Origin: Bradyrhizobium sp.
GTDB lineage: Bacteria; Pseudomonadota; Alphaproteobacteria; Rhizobiales; Xanthobacteraceae
Direction: 5' to 3'
DNA length: 49,601 bases
Assembly (NCBI RefSeq): GCF_004799445.1
Contig: NZ_SSNA01000212.1
Coordinates: 1 to 49,601 of the forward strand
Position numbers and translations under genes: made by a program. The notes beneath the pieces are model-generated. The model did not search any database. It was not told where the DNA came from and saw only the letters and a list, made by a program, of their open reading frames with translations. Below are positions 31,928-40,446 of this stretch, piece by piece. The first letter of the stretch is position 1; the number at the start of each line of letters is the position of its first letter.

Positions 31928-34734
31928 TCGCAGGCCTGCCGCTTTCGTTCGCCGAACCGGTTTTGCTGCTGGGCCTGCTGAGCCTGCCCGTGCTGTGGTG
32001 GCTGTTGCGGGTGATGCCGCCGCGGCCGCGGCGGATCGAGTTTCCGCCGACGCGGCTGTTGTTCGACATCGCGCCCAAGGAAGAAACCCCGTCGCGCACG
32101 CCGTGGTGGCTGACGGCGCTTCGCCTGCTGGCCGCGGCGCTCATCATTCTGGCGGCCGCCGGACCGATCTGGAATCCGCAAACCGGTGCTGCCGGCTCGA
32201 GCGCGCCGCTGGCCATTCTGCTCGACGACGGCTGGAGCGCGGCCTCGAGCTGGGAAGCGAGGGTCAAGGCCGCGGACGAATTGATCGCCAATGCCGACAG
32301 CGACCGGCGCGGCATTGCTCTGGTTCCGCTGTCCGAGCCCGCACGCGACATCACGATCATGACGGCGGGCACGGCACGGGTGGCGTTGCGCCAGCTCGCG
32401 CCAAAGCCCTATTCGATCGAGCGGGTCGACACCCTGCCCGCCATCGAGCGCTTTCTCAAGGCGACCGGCGACTGCGAGATCGCCTGGCTGTCGGACGGCG
32501 TCGATACCGGTCGCGGCGCGGATTTCCTCCAGGGCCTGGGCAAGATCGTGGGCGATCGCACCTTGACGGTTTTTGAAGGCGGGACCCCACCCGCGCTGGC
32601 GCTGGCCGCCGCCGAAAATGCGGCGGCGAAGATGACGGTGAAGGTGCTGCGCGCCGATGGTGGCGCCGCCGCGGGCATCGTGCGCGCGCTCGACCAGAAA
32701 GGCTCGCCGATCGGCGAGGCCCATTTCGGCTTTGCGCCGGGAGACCGCGAGACCGACGCGGCGTTCGACTTGCCGGTCGAATTGCGCAACGATATCGGGC
32801 GGCTTGAAATATCGGGCGAACGCTCTGCCGGCGCGGTGCAACTGCTCGACAAGCGGTGGCGCCGGCGCGCGATCGGCGTGGTCAGCGGTTCGAGCAGCGA
32901 TACCGCGCAGCCTTTGTTGGCGTCGACATTCTATCTCACCCGCGCCTTGGCGCCGTTTGCCGACGTGCGGCTGGGAGATCGTGGCGCGCCACAACAGGCG
33001 ATCACCCAGTTTCTCGACCAGAGGCTGCCGATGATCGTGCTCGCCGATATCGGCACGCTGTCGCCGGAAATCCGCGAGCGCCTCAACGCGTGGATCGAGC
33101 AAGGCGGGGTACTGGTGCGCTTTGCCGGGCCGCGCCTGGCGCAAGCCGATGACGATCTGGTGCCGGTGAAGCTGCGCCGCGGCGGACGCAGCCTCGGCGG
33201 CAGTCTCACCTGGGAAAAGCCGCAGCACCTCACATCATTCGCCGCCGACGGACCGTTCGCCGGCCTTGCGGTGCCCAAGGATATCACCATCAGCCGGCAG
33301 GTGCTGGCCGAGCCCGATGCGGTGCTGGCGACGAAAAGCTGGGCCTCGCTGGAGGACGGAACGCCGCTGGTTACCGGCGAGCGCCGCGGCAAGGGCGTGG
33401 TGAGCCTGTTTCACGTCAGCGCCGACATGCGCTGGTCCGATCTGCCGATGTCCGGCAGCTTCGTCGAAATGCTGCGGCGGATCGTCGATATGTCCGGCTA
33501 CACCGCCAATCCGGGCGCAGGCGTCGCCAGCGAAGCCAATGCCGAAACGGTGGCGCCCTTGCGCACGCTCGATGGTTTTGGCGCGTTCGGGCCGCCGCCC
33601 TCGACGGCCAAGCCACTGGCCGCCGACTTCCGGGATCGGGCGACGCTGGATCATCCCCCCGGATTCTATGGCCCGGCCGACGGCCCTCTGGCGGTGAACA
33701 CGCTGGCGGCGGCGGACCGCGTCGCGCCACTCGATACTTCCGCGCTGCGCGCCCGGCATGCGACCTACACCAATTCCGAACCGCGCGACTTGCGCGGCAT
33801 CCTGCTGTCATCGTCGCTGGCGCTGTTTCTGATCGACGCCGTGATCGTCGCCCTGCTCGGCGGCGGCATCGCAGCCCTGCTGCGGCGGCGCGCGGCGCCG
33901 GCTGCGCTGGGATTCGCCCTGCTGTTGTCGGCCATGCTGGTGCTGCCATCGCCGACCCGGGCCGGCAGCGACGACGATTTCGCCATCAAGGCAACCTCGC
34001 AAACCCGCCTCGCCTATGTCCGGACCGGCAACGCCGACGTCGACTCCATCGTCCAGGCGGGATTGGCCGGACTGACCCTGTTTCTCGCGCAACGCACCGC
34101 GTTGGAGGCCGGCGATCCCATCGGCGTGGATCCGGCGCGTGACGAACTGGCGTTCTTCCCGCTGATCTACTGGCCGGTCGTCCCCGGCGCGCCGAAGCCG
34201 CCGCAGGACGCGATCAACCGCATCGACGCCTACATGAAACAGGGCGGCACCGTGCTGTTCGATACCCGCGATGCCATCGAGGCGCCGCCGGGAGAAGGCG
34301 GCGCATCGCAGACACCAGGCATGCTGGCGCTGCGCGATATCCTTTCATCGCTCGACGTTCCCGAACTCGAGCCGGTGCCGCGGGAACACGTCCTGACCAA
34401 GACGTTCTATCTGTTGCGCGACTTTCCCGGCCGATTCGACACCGGCCAGACTTGGGTCGAGACCCTGCCGCGCGAGGACGACGACGATACGGCGTCGCAT
34501 CCCGCCCGCGGCGGCGACGGGGTCTCGCCGATCATCATCACCTCGAACGATCTGGCCGGCGCCTGGGCGATGCGCCCCGACGGCCAGCCGATGCTGCCGC
34601 TGACGCCGGGCGAACCCCGGCAGCGCGAATTCGCTTTCCGCGCTGGCGTCAACATCGTGATGTATACGCTGACCGGAAACTACAAGGCCGACCAGGTCCA
34701 CGCGCCGGCGCTGATCGAACGGCTCGGGCAATGA
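31924..34734 (+). CDS. BatA-N / DUF4159 membrane protein
   Basis: A 936-residue protein. N-terminal helices (LLLGLLSLPVLWWLLRV and LLAAALIILAAAGPIW) form the aerotolerance-regulator (BatA) N-domain with PPRPRRIEFPPTRLL between them. A degenerate VWA-like domain (LAILLDDGWSAAS) covers about 95-260. A long periplasmic or cytosolic middle with a GATase-like region (VLADIGTLSPEIRERLNAW) runs to about 620, and two helices lie at 625-675. The DUF4159 domain (about 685-935: LAYVRTGNADVDSIVQAGL, FFPLIYWPVV) closes the protein. The segment LGFALLLSAMLVLPSPTRAGS just before DUF4159 looks like an internal signal peptide. It overlaps the DUF58 gene by ATGA. Confidence 0.86.
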   Translation: MIAGLPLSFAEPVLLLGLLSLPVLWWLLRVMPPRPRRIEFPPTRLLFDIAPKEETPSRTPWWLTALRLLAAALIILAAAGPIWNPQTGAAGSSAPLAILLDDGWSAASSWEARVKAADELIANADSDRRGIALVPLSEPARDITIMTAGTARVALRQLAPKPYSIERVDTLPAIERFLKATGDCEIAWLSDGVDTGRGADFLQGLGKIVGDRTLTVFEGGTPPALALAAAENAAAKMTVKVLRADGGAAAGIVRALDQKGSPIGEAHFGFAPGDRETDAAFDLPVELRNDIGRLEISGERSAGAVQLLDKRWRRRAIGVVSGSSSDTAQPLLASTFYLTRALAPFADVRLGDRGAPQQAITQFLDQRLPMIVLADIGTLSPEIRERLNAWIEQGGVLVRFAGPRLAQADDDLVPVKLRRGGRSLGGSLTWEKPQHLTSFAADGPFAGLAVPKDITISRQVLAEPDAVLATKSWASLEDGTPLVTGERRGKGVVSLFHVSADMRWSDLPMSGSFVEMLRRIVDMSGYTANPGAGVASEANAETVAPLRTLDGFGAFGPPPSTAKPLAADFRDRATLDHPPGFYGPADGPLAVNTLAAADRVAPLDTSALRARHATYTNSEPRDLRGILLSSSLALFLIDAVIVALLGGGIAALLRRRAAPAALGFALLLSAMLVLPSPTRAGSDDDFAIKATSQTRLAYVRTGNADVDSIVQAGLAGLTLFLAQRTALEAGDPIGVDPARDELAFFPLIYWPVVPGAPKPPQDAINRIDAYMKQGGTVLFDTRDAIEAPPGEGGASQTPGMLALRDILSSLDVPELEPVPREHVLTKTFYLLRDFPGRFDTGQTWVETLPREDDDDTASHPARGGDGVSPIIITSNDLAGAWAMRPDGQPMLPLTPGEPRQREFAFRAGVNIVMYTLTGNYKADQVHAPALIERLGQ

Positions 34735-34742
34735 GCGCCGCC

Positions 34743-34850
34743 GTCACCCTGAGGTGCGAGCGAAGCGAGCCTCGAAGGGGGACGGCCGCAAACCGTAAAC
34801 CAAGCATCCTTCGAGGCGCGCCGCAAAAGCGACGCGCACCTCAGGGTGAC
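34743..34850. repeat. Palindromic element inside the MoxR operon
   Basis: A perfect 16-bp inverted repeat, GTCACCCTGAGGTGCG (34743-34758) and CGCACCTCAGGGTGAC (34835-34850), encloses secondary arms around CCTCGAAGG / CCTTCGAGG. It fills the only gap in the otherwise overlapping moxR operon, so it may cause differential expression of the last gene. Confidence 0.88.
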
Positions 34851-34871
34851 CCCAACTTGCTGGACAAATAA

Positions 34872-36935
34872 ATGCAGTATGGCATCGCGTTTACCCCGCT
34901 TGTCCCGACGCTCGTGCTTTGGATGGCGCTCGCCGCCATCGTCGTGATCGCGGTATTGCTGCTGCTGGGGCGGCCACGCGGCGCGGCGGTGCGCATCGCG
35001 GCGCTGGCGCTGATCCTGCTGGCGCTGGCCAACCCGTCATTCACGCGCGAGGACCGCGAGCCACTGTCGTCGGTGGCCGCGGTCGTGATCGACAAGAGCC
35101 CGAGCCAGAATTTCGGCGAGCGCACCCGCGAAACCGCCAAAGCCCAGGAGGCGCTGGTCGACAGCCTCAAGAAGATCAGGGGCCTCGAAGTGCGGGTGGT
35201 CGAGGCCGGCCAGGCCGACGGCGAAACCGATGGCACCCGATTGTTTGGCGCGCTGTCGTCGGCGCTATCGGACGTTCCGGTCGATCGCGTCGCCGGCGCT
35301 TTCCTGATCACCGACGGGCGGGTGCATGACATCCCGGCGAACGCCGCAGCGCTCGGATTCCAGGCCCCGGTGCATGCGCTGATCACCGGGCGCAAGGATG
35401 AGCGCGACCGCCGCATTGCGATTGCCGCCGCGCCGCGTTTCGGCATCGTCGGACAGGTCCAGACCATTACCTACCGGCTGGACGACCAGGGCGTCAGCGG
35501 CCAGCGCGCAAAGGTCGCGGTTCGGGTCGACGGCGAGACGATCAACGAGCGTACCGTGCAGAGCGGCCAGACCGTCAGCGTCGATATCGATATCAAGCAC
35601 GCCGGGCCGAACATCGTCGAGATCGAGGCTTCTCCACTCGAAAACGAACTGACACTGGTCAACAACCGCGCGGTGGTCGCGATCGACGGGGTGCGCGACA
35701 AATTGCGCGTGCTGCTGGTCTCGGGCGAGCCGCATTCCGGGGAGCGCACCTGGCGCAATCTCCTGAAATCCGACGCCAGCGTCGATCTCGTGCATTTCAC
35801 GATTTTGCGCCCGCCCGAGAAACAGGACGGCACGCCGATCAATGAATTGTCGCTGATCGCGTTTCCGACCCGCGAACTGTTTCAGCAGAAGATCAACGAA
35901 TTCCAGCTGATCATCTTCGATCGCTACGCGCGCCAGGGCGTGCTGCCGATCGCCTATTTCGACAATATCGCGCGTTATGTGCGCGGCGGCGGCGCCGTGC
36001 TGGTGTCAGCCGGCCCCGACTACGCTTCATCGACAAGCATCTGGCGCACGCCGCTGGATTCGGTGCTGCCGGCAGAACCGGTCGGCGTCACCGAGAAACC
36101 GTTCTACGCGCAGCTCAGCGACGTCGGCAAACGCCATCCCGTCACACGCGGTCTGGAAGGCTCGGGCAGCGAGCCGCCGCACTGGAGCCGGTTCTTTCGC
36201 ACGGTAGAGACCCGCAATGCCACCAGCCCGCCGGTCATGACGGGCGCCGACGGCAAACCGCTGCTGCTGCTGTCGCGGTTTGGCGAGGGACGCGTCGCCC
36301 TGCTGTTGTCCGACCATATCTGGCTGTGGGCGCGCGGCTATGAGGGTGGCGGTCCGCATCTCGACCTGCTGCGGCGGATGTCGCACTGGCTGATGAAGCA
36401 ACCCGACCTCGACGAAGAGGCGTTGCATCTGCAAGTGCGCGGCCATGACCTCGTGGTGCAGCGCCAGACCATGGCCGACAGCGTCGCGCCGGTGACGGTG
36501 ACGTCGCCTTCGGGAACAACGCGTGAGCTGACGCTAAGCGCCAGCGAGCCGGGAACGTGGACCGCGACGCTCCCCGCCAACGAACTCGGCCTCTGGCAGG
36601 CGACCGACGGCACGCTGAAGGCCCTGATCAATGTCGGCCCGACCAACCCGAAGGAATTCTCGGAAGTCACCTCCACGACCGGGATGCTGATGCCGCTGGC
36701 GCAGGCGACCGGCGGCGACGCACGGCGCGTCGTGGACGGATCGAGCGTCGAACTGCCGCGCATCGTGCCGGTGCGCGCATCCAGCGTGTTCCGCGGCGAT
36801 GGCTGGATGGGCGTGAAGATGCGGGACGCGAGCGTCGTCAAAGGCGTCGGCGTATTGCCTGTGTTTGCCGGCCTGATCGGCTTGCTGCTGCTGCTCGGCG
36901 CGTTCGCCGCCACCTGGCTGCGCGAAGGACGCTGA
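34872..36935 (+). CDS. VWA-like / glutamine-amidotransferase-like membrane protein
   Basis: A 687-residue membrane protein ending the MoxR operon. Two N-terminal helices (VLWMALAAIVVIAVLLLLG and IAALALILLALA) are followed by a VWA-like domain with D-x-S-x-S in VVIDKSPSQNF and FLITDGRVHD. Next come an Ig-like region (about 180-270), a class I GATase-like fold (LRVLLVSGEPHSGERTW, YVRGGGAVLVSAGPDYA), a beta-rich C-terminal part and a last transmembrane helix (VLPVFAGLIGLLLLLGAFAATWL). The GATase-like part lacks an obvious catalytic Cys. Probably a structural partner of the DUF4159 protein; exact role unknown. Confidence 0.82.
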   Translation: MQYGIAFTPLVPTLVLWMALAAIVVIAVLLLLGRPRGAAVRIAALALILLALANPSFTREDREPLSSVAAVVIDKSPSQNFGERTRETAKAQEALVDSLKKIRGLEVRVVEAGQADGETDGTRLFGALSSALSDVPVDRVAGAFLITDGRVHDIPANAAALGFQAPVHALITGRKDERDRRIAIAAAPRFGIVGQVQTITYRLDDQGVSGQRAKVAVRVDGETINERTVQSGQTVSVDIDIKHAGPNIVEIEASPLENELTLVNNRAVVAIDGVRDKLRVLLVSGEPHSGERTWRNLLKSDASVDLVHFTILRPPEKQDGTPINELSLIAFPTRELFQQKINEFQLIIFDRYARQGVLPIAYFDNIARYVRGGGAVLVSAGPDYASSTSIWRTPLDSVLPAEPVGVTEKPFYAQLSDVGKRHPVTRGLEGSGSEPPHWSRFFRTVETRNATSPPVMTGADGKPLLLLSRFGEGRVALLLSDHIWLWARGYEGGGPHLDLLRRMSHWLMKQPDLDEEALHLQVRGHDLVVQRQTMADSVAPVTVTSPSGTTRELTLSASEPGTWTATLPANELGLWQATDGTLKALINVGPTNPKEFSEVTSTTGMLMPLAQATGGDARRVVDGSSVELPRIVPVRASSVFRGDGWMGVKMRDASVVKGVGVLPVFAGLIGLLLLLGAFAATWLREGR

Positions 36936-36967
36936 CAAAATCACATCATGTTGATGTCCCGGCGCTT

Positions 36968-36980
36968 GCGTGAATCACGC
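36968..36980. promoter_or_regulatory. Palindrome flanked by direct repeats upstream of the DUF2946 gene
   Basis: GCGTGAATCACGC is a perfect inverted repeat with one central base. It is bracketed by two copies of GCGCTTGCG (36962-36970 and 36982-36990). A -35-like TTGACA follows at 37001-37006. It may be an operator, but no regulator is recognised. Confidence 0.4.
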
Positions 36981-37023
36981 AGCGCTTGCGAAGGCTACGG
37001 TTGACAGGCGCGGACAAACCTTG

Positions 37024-37044
37024 CGATGTTATATTGTAACGTCG
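37024..37044. promoter_or_regulatory. Zur-like operator upstream of the DUF2946 gene
   Basis: A 21-bp imperfect palindrome is centred on GTTATATTGTAAC (37028-37040), which differs by one base from the Zur-box core GTTATAWTATAAC. Eight of ten positions per arm are complementary. It overlaps the likely -10 region and lies 46 bases before the DUF2946 start. Zinc control is inferred from the motif only. Confidence 0.55.
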
Positions 37045-37090
37045 GCTCTGCCGGGATGTCCCGGCTGTGCGGCGCGGGGCGTTTGTCGGC

Positions 37091-37447
37091 ATGAAGTGGT
37101 TCCGATCGAACATCAGACATGGCGCGCGCGCGGCGTTGTTCGCGTTCGCGATTCAGTTGGTGCTGTCGTTCGGGCATTTTCACGGGATCGTGGCGCAGGC
37201 CGCGCCGTCGATCCAGTCCGCGCACCAGCAACTGCCGGCGTCCAGTCCCCATCCGGACCGGCAACCGGGCGAGCCTTGCGCGATCTGTGCCGTTATCGCC
37301 CTGGCGAATACGGCGTTGGTTGCAACGCCGTCAGCGCTGCCGCTGCCGCTGGCCGCGGACTTCCTGCACCTGCCCCCGGATGCCGGGTTCGTCCCATCGA
37401 ACTCCGCCCGCGTCGCGTTTCAGCCTCGCGCACCCCCGCTCTCCTGA
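37091..37447 (+). CDS. DUF2946-type small exported protein
   Basis: A 118-residue protein with an N-terminal hydrophobic signal-like helix (ARAALFAFAIQLVLSFGHFHG), a middle with His and Pro residues (SAHQQLPASSPHPDRQ) and the conserved CAIC-type motif in EPCAICAVIALANTA. These are features of DUF2946 proteins, which usually accompany TonB-dependent receptors and metal genes. It precedes the TonB receptor by 159 bases on the same strand. Metal binding by the Cys pair and His residues is plausible but not shown. Confidence 0.75.
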   Translation: MKWFRSNIRHGARAALFAFAIQLVLSFGHFHGIVAQAAPSIQSAHQQLPASSPHPDRQPGEPCAICAVIALANTALVATPSALPLPLAADFLHLPPDAGFVPSNSARVAFQPRAPPLS

Positions 37448-37555
37448 CATCGGTTGTTTGATGATCCCTGAGGTGCGGCCACGCGATAGGTGGCTGGTCC
37501 TCGAGGAATGAATCGAAATCGGTCCGTCACCCCTCGACGGCAAGCGCTCTCTTCC

Positions 37556-37579
37556 AAATTCGTCGACGATCACGAATTT
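37556..37579 (+). promoter_or_regulatory. Perfect inverted repeat in the TonB receptor leader
   Basis: AAATTCGT (37556-37563) and ACGAATTT (37572-37579) form an 8-bp perfect stem with an 8-base loop, 27 bases before the receptor start. It could act as an RNA hairpin or operator. Confidence 0.45.
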
Positions 37580-37606
37580 CGGCCGCGCTTTCTCAGGACC
37601 AGGATA

Positions 37607-39862
37607 ATGGCATTCTCGGCAAGAACTATCCTCCTGCTCTCAAGTTCGGCGGCCCTGCTGTTCGGCTTCTGCGGCACCGCCTTGTCTCAGACTTCGGCGC
37701 CCGCCGGAACCGGCACGACCGTGCTGCCCAGTATCGAGGTGGTGGCGCCGCGGCGCGCGCAGCCGCCGCGCCGTCCCCGCACCCTCGTGACCAGCGGACA
37801 GCGCCGCGAGACGCCTGCCACGCCCCCGCAAACCGAGGCGCAGCTGATCGCCGGCAAGAACGAGAAATTCGACGCGGCCCGCCGCAACATCCTGGCACCG
37901 GTCGGCGCCACCTCCTACGAGATCAGCCATCAGGCCATTGAAGCGCTGCCTCAGGGAAACAATACGCAACTGGACAAAGTGCTGTTGCAGCTCCCCGGCG
38001 TGACACAGGATTCGGCCGCAAGCGGCGAACTGCATGTGCGCAACGAGCACGGCAATATTCAGTATCGCATCAACGGCATCATGCTCCCGGACGGCGTCGG
38101 CGCTTTCGGTCAAATTCTCGACACCGGGATCGTCGGCAGCCTTGCCCTGCTTACCGGCGCCTTGCCGGCGCAGTACGGCTTGCGCACGGCCGGCGTCCTC
38201 GACATCCAGACCAAGGCGGATGCTTTCAACAACGGCGGCAGCGTCAGCGTCTATGGCGGCAGCCACGGCACGATCACATCGAGCTTGGAATATGGCGGCA
38301 CAGTCGGACAAACCCAGTATTTCGCGTCCGGGCGCTTTCTTCAGAATAATCTGGGAATAGAGAATCCGACGCCGTCGAACGAAGCAATTCACGACCGCAC
38401 GTCGCAGGAAAAGGGATTTCTCTATCTTTCGACGGTACTCGACCCCACCAGCCGCCTGACCTTCATGAGCGGCGTATCGAACAGTTCCTTCCAGATTCCC
38501 AACAATCCAGGGCAGCCGTCGAATTTCACGGCATTCGGCGTGTCCAAATTCGATTCGGCGCTGCTCAACGAACACCAGAACGAGTTCAACCAGTTCAACG
38601 TCCTTGCCTACCAGAAATCGATCGACGACATCGACTTGCAGGTTTCCTATTTCAACCGGTATAGCCAGTTGCACTTCTTTCCCGACCCGATCGGAGACCT
38701 CGTCTTCAACGGCGTGTCGTCGGACATCTACCGTCAGAGCGTCGTCAACGGCATTCAGGAGGATACCGCCTGGCGCGTCGGTTTTGCCCATACGCTGCGG
38801 TTTGGATTTTCGATGAGCGCGGAGCGATCGCTGGTCAACAATGCATCCACCGTATTGCCGCTCGACGGCATGGGTAATCCGGTCGATGCGCCGTTCCCAA
38901 TTTTTGATTCCAATGCCAAGACCGGCTGGTTGATCGGCACCTATCTTCAGGACGAATGGAAGATCACCAACCAATTGACCTTGAACGCAGGCCTGCGTTT
39001 CGACCAGATGCTTCAATACGTCGACGCCAACCAGCTCAGCCCGCGCGTCAGCCTGACCTGGAAACCGTACGATGACACCACGTTCCACGCCGGCTATGCG
39101 CGAAACTTCACGCCGCCGCAGCAGGTGATCGCGGCCCCGACCAATATCGCGCTGGTTTCGAATCCCCCCAACACGCAAACTCCCGCTGTCACGGCCAACG
39201 ATCCGGTGCTGCCGGAGCGGTCAAACGTCTTCGATGTCGGCGTGGTTCAGAAAATCCATGCGATACCAGGCCTCGAGGTCGGCTTGGATGCCTACTACAA
39301 GATCGCCCGCGACCTGCTCGACGATGGCCAGTTCGGCGCTGCCTATGTGCTCAACGGCTTCAACTACGATCGGGGGATCAACGAGGGCGTCGAACTCAAG
39401 GCGACCTACACCAACGGAAATTTCCGCGTCTATGGCAACCTTGCCTGGGCGACGCAGATCGGCACCAATATCGTATCGAACCAGTTTCTGTTCGGTCCCG
39501 ACGAACTGGCCTTCATCGCCAACCACTACATCTTCACCGATCATGCCCAGCAGCTGACGGCGTCGGCCGGCGCCTCCTATCTGTGGGACGGCACGCGCTT
39601 CAGCGCCTCGATGATCTACGGCAGCGGGCTTCGCTCCGGCTTTGCAAATACCGATCACCTGCCGTCCTACGCCCAGGTCAATCTGGGGATCTCGCACGAC
39701 TTCAACATCGTGGCTCCCAACAAACCGACCACGCTGCGCTTCGACATCGTCAACCTGTTCGACACCATCTATGAAATCAGGGACGGCTCGGGCATCGGCG
39801 TCTTCGCCCCGCAATTCGGGCCGCGCCGCGGCTTCTTTGTCGGAATCTCGCAAAAGCTGTGA
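37607..39862 (+). CDS. TonB-dependent outer-membrane receptor
   Basis: A 751-residue receptor. A signal peptide (TILLLSSSAALLFGFCGTALSQT) leads to a Pro/Arg-rich linker with an IEVVAPRR segment typical of a TonB box region. The plug domain contains LDKVLLQLPGVTQDS, YRINGIMLPDG and GLRTAGVLDIQTK. The 22-strand barrel has alternating aromatic strands (WRVGFAHTLRFGFSMSAE, LTLNAGLRFDQML, GFNYDRGINEGVELKATY). It ends in ISQKL, without the usual terminal Phe. AGGA lies 5 bases before ATG 37607. The Zur-like upstream site suggests zinc uptake, but the loops are not strikingly His-rich, so the substrate remains open. Confidence 0.88.
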   Translation: MAFSARTILLLSSSAALLFGFCGTALSQTSAPAGTGTTVLPSIEVVAPRRAQPPRRPRTLVTSGQRRETPATPPQTEAQLIAGKNEKFDAARRNILAPVGATSYEISHQAIEALPQGNNTQLDKVLLQLPGVTQDSAASGELHVRNEHGNIQYRINGIMLPDGVGAFGQILDTGIVGSLALLTGALPAQYGLRTAGVLDIQTKADAFNNGGSVSVYGGSHGTITSSLEYGGTVGQTQYFASGRFLQNNLGIENPTPSNEAIHDRTSQEKGFLYLSTVLDPTSRLTFMSGVSNSSFQIPNNPGQPSNFTAFGVSKFDSALLNEHQNEFNQFNVLAYQKSIDDIDLQVSYFNRYSQLHFFPDPIGDLVFNGVSSDIYRQSVVNGIQEDTAWRVGFAHTLRFGFSMSAERSLVNNASTVLPLDGMGNPVDAPFPIFDSNAKTGWLIGTYLQDEWKITNQLTLNAGLRFDQMLQYVDANQLSPRVSLTWKPYDDTTFHAGYARNFTPPQQVIAAPTNIALVSNPPNTQTPAVTANDPVLPERSNVFDVGVVQKIHAIPGLEVGLDAYYKIARDLLDDGQFGAAYVLNGFNYDRGINEGVELKATYTNGNFRVYGNLAWATQIGTNIVSNQFLFGPDELAFIANHYIFTDHAQQLTASAGASYLWDGTRFSASMIYGSGLRSGFANTDHLPSYAQVNLGISHDFNIVAPNKPTTLRFDIVNLFDTIYEIRDGSGIGVFAPQFGPRRGFFVGISQKL

Positions 39863-39864
39863 AG

Positions 39865-40377
39865 CTATCGCGCCATGCTCCAGTCCGGGCGGATCGGTCC
39901 GGAAACGCCGTCGAATGCGCCATCGACCAGTTCCGCCACCAGCAAGCGGCTGTAGTCGACCGGTCCGGGCATGGTCGCGCGGCCCTTCGGCACGGCCTTG
40001 AAGCCGACGCGGCTGTAATAGGCCTCGTCGCCGACCAAGAGCACCAGGCGATGGCCTTTTTCCCTGGCGTCCTTGAGCGCGCGTTCCAGCAGCGCGCGAC
40101 CGACGCCGCGGCCGCGAAACGGCGGCTCGACCGTCAGCGGTCCCAGCAGCAGAGCGCTGGTATCGCCGATAGTCACCGGCAACTGGCGCACGGAGCCCAC
40201 CAGCAGCGTGCCGATCCATGCGGTGAACGACAGTTCGAGCAGGTGGTCGACATGCTCGCGCAGCCGGTAGGCGCTCAGCACGAAGCGGCCGGGACCGAAT
40301 GTGCGCTCGTGCAGGCGTTCGATGGCCTGGGCGTCGTTGGCGGTTTCGGCCAGTATGGTCAGAGAGAGGTCGCTCAT
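39865..40377 (-). CDS. GNAT family N-acetyltransferase
   Basis: A 170-residue GNAT protein. The acetyl-CoA pyrophosphate loop is in LTVEPPFRGRGVGRALLERAL (R-G-x-G-x-G/A), and YYSRVGFKAVPKG supplies the catalytic Tyr region. It is convergent with the TonB receptor, with 2 bases between stop codons. The start at MSDLSLTILAE (40377) is taken; an earlier codon adds a low-complexity lead. Substrate unknown. Confidence 0.87.
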   Translation of the reverse strand: MSDLSLTILAETANDAQAIERLHERTFGPGRFVLSAYRLREHVDHLLELSFTAWIGTLLVGSVRQLPVTIGDTSALLLGPLTVEPPFRGRGVGRALLERALKDAREKGHRLVLLVGDEAYYSRVGFKAVPKGRATMPGPVDYSRLLVAELVDGAFDGVSGPIRPDWSMAR

Positions 40378-40446
40378 GGTCGCGAGATAGCATCTGGCGG
40401 CCGCGCGGTCCATCGTCGCCGCGTCACGCCGGATTGTCGAGCCACG

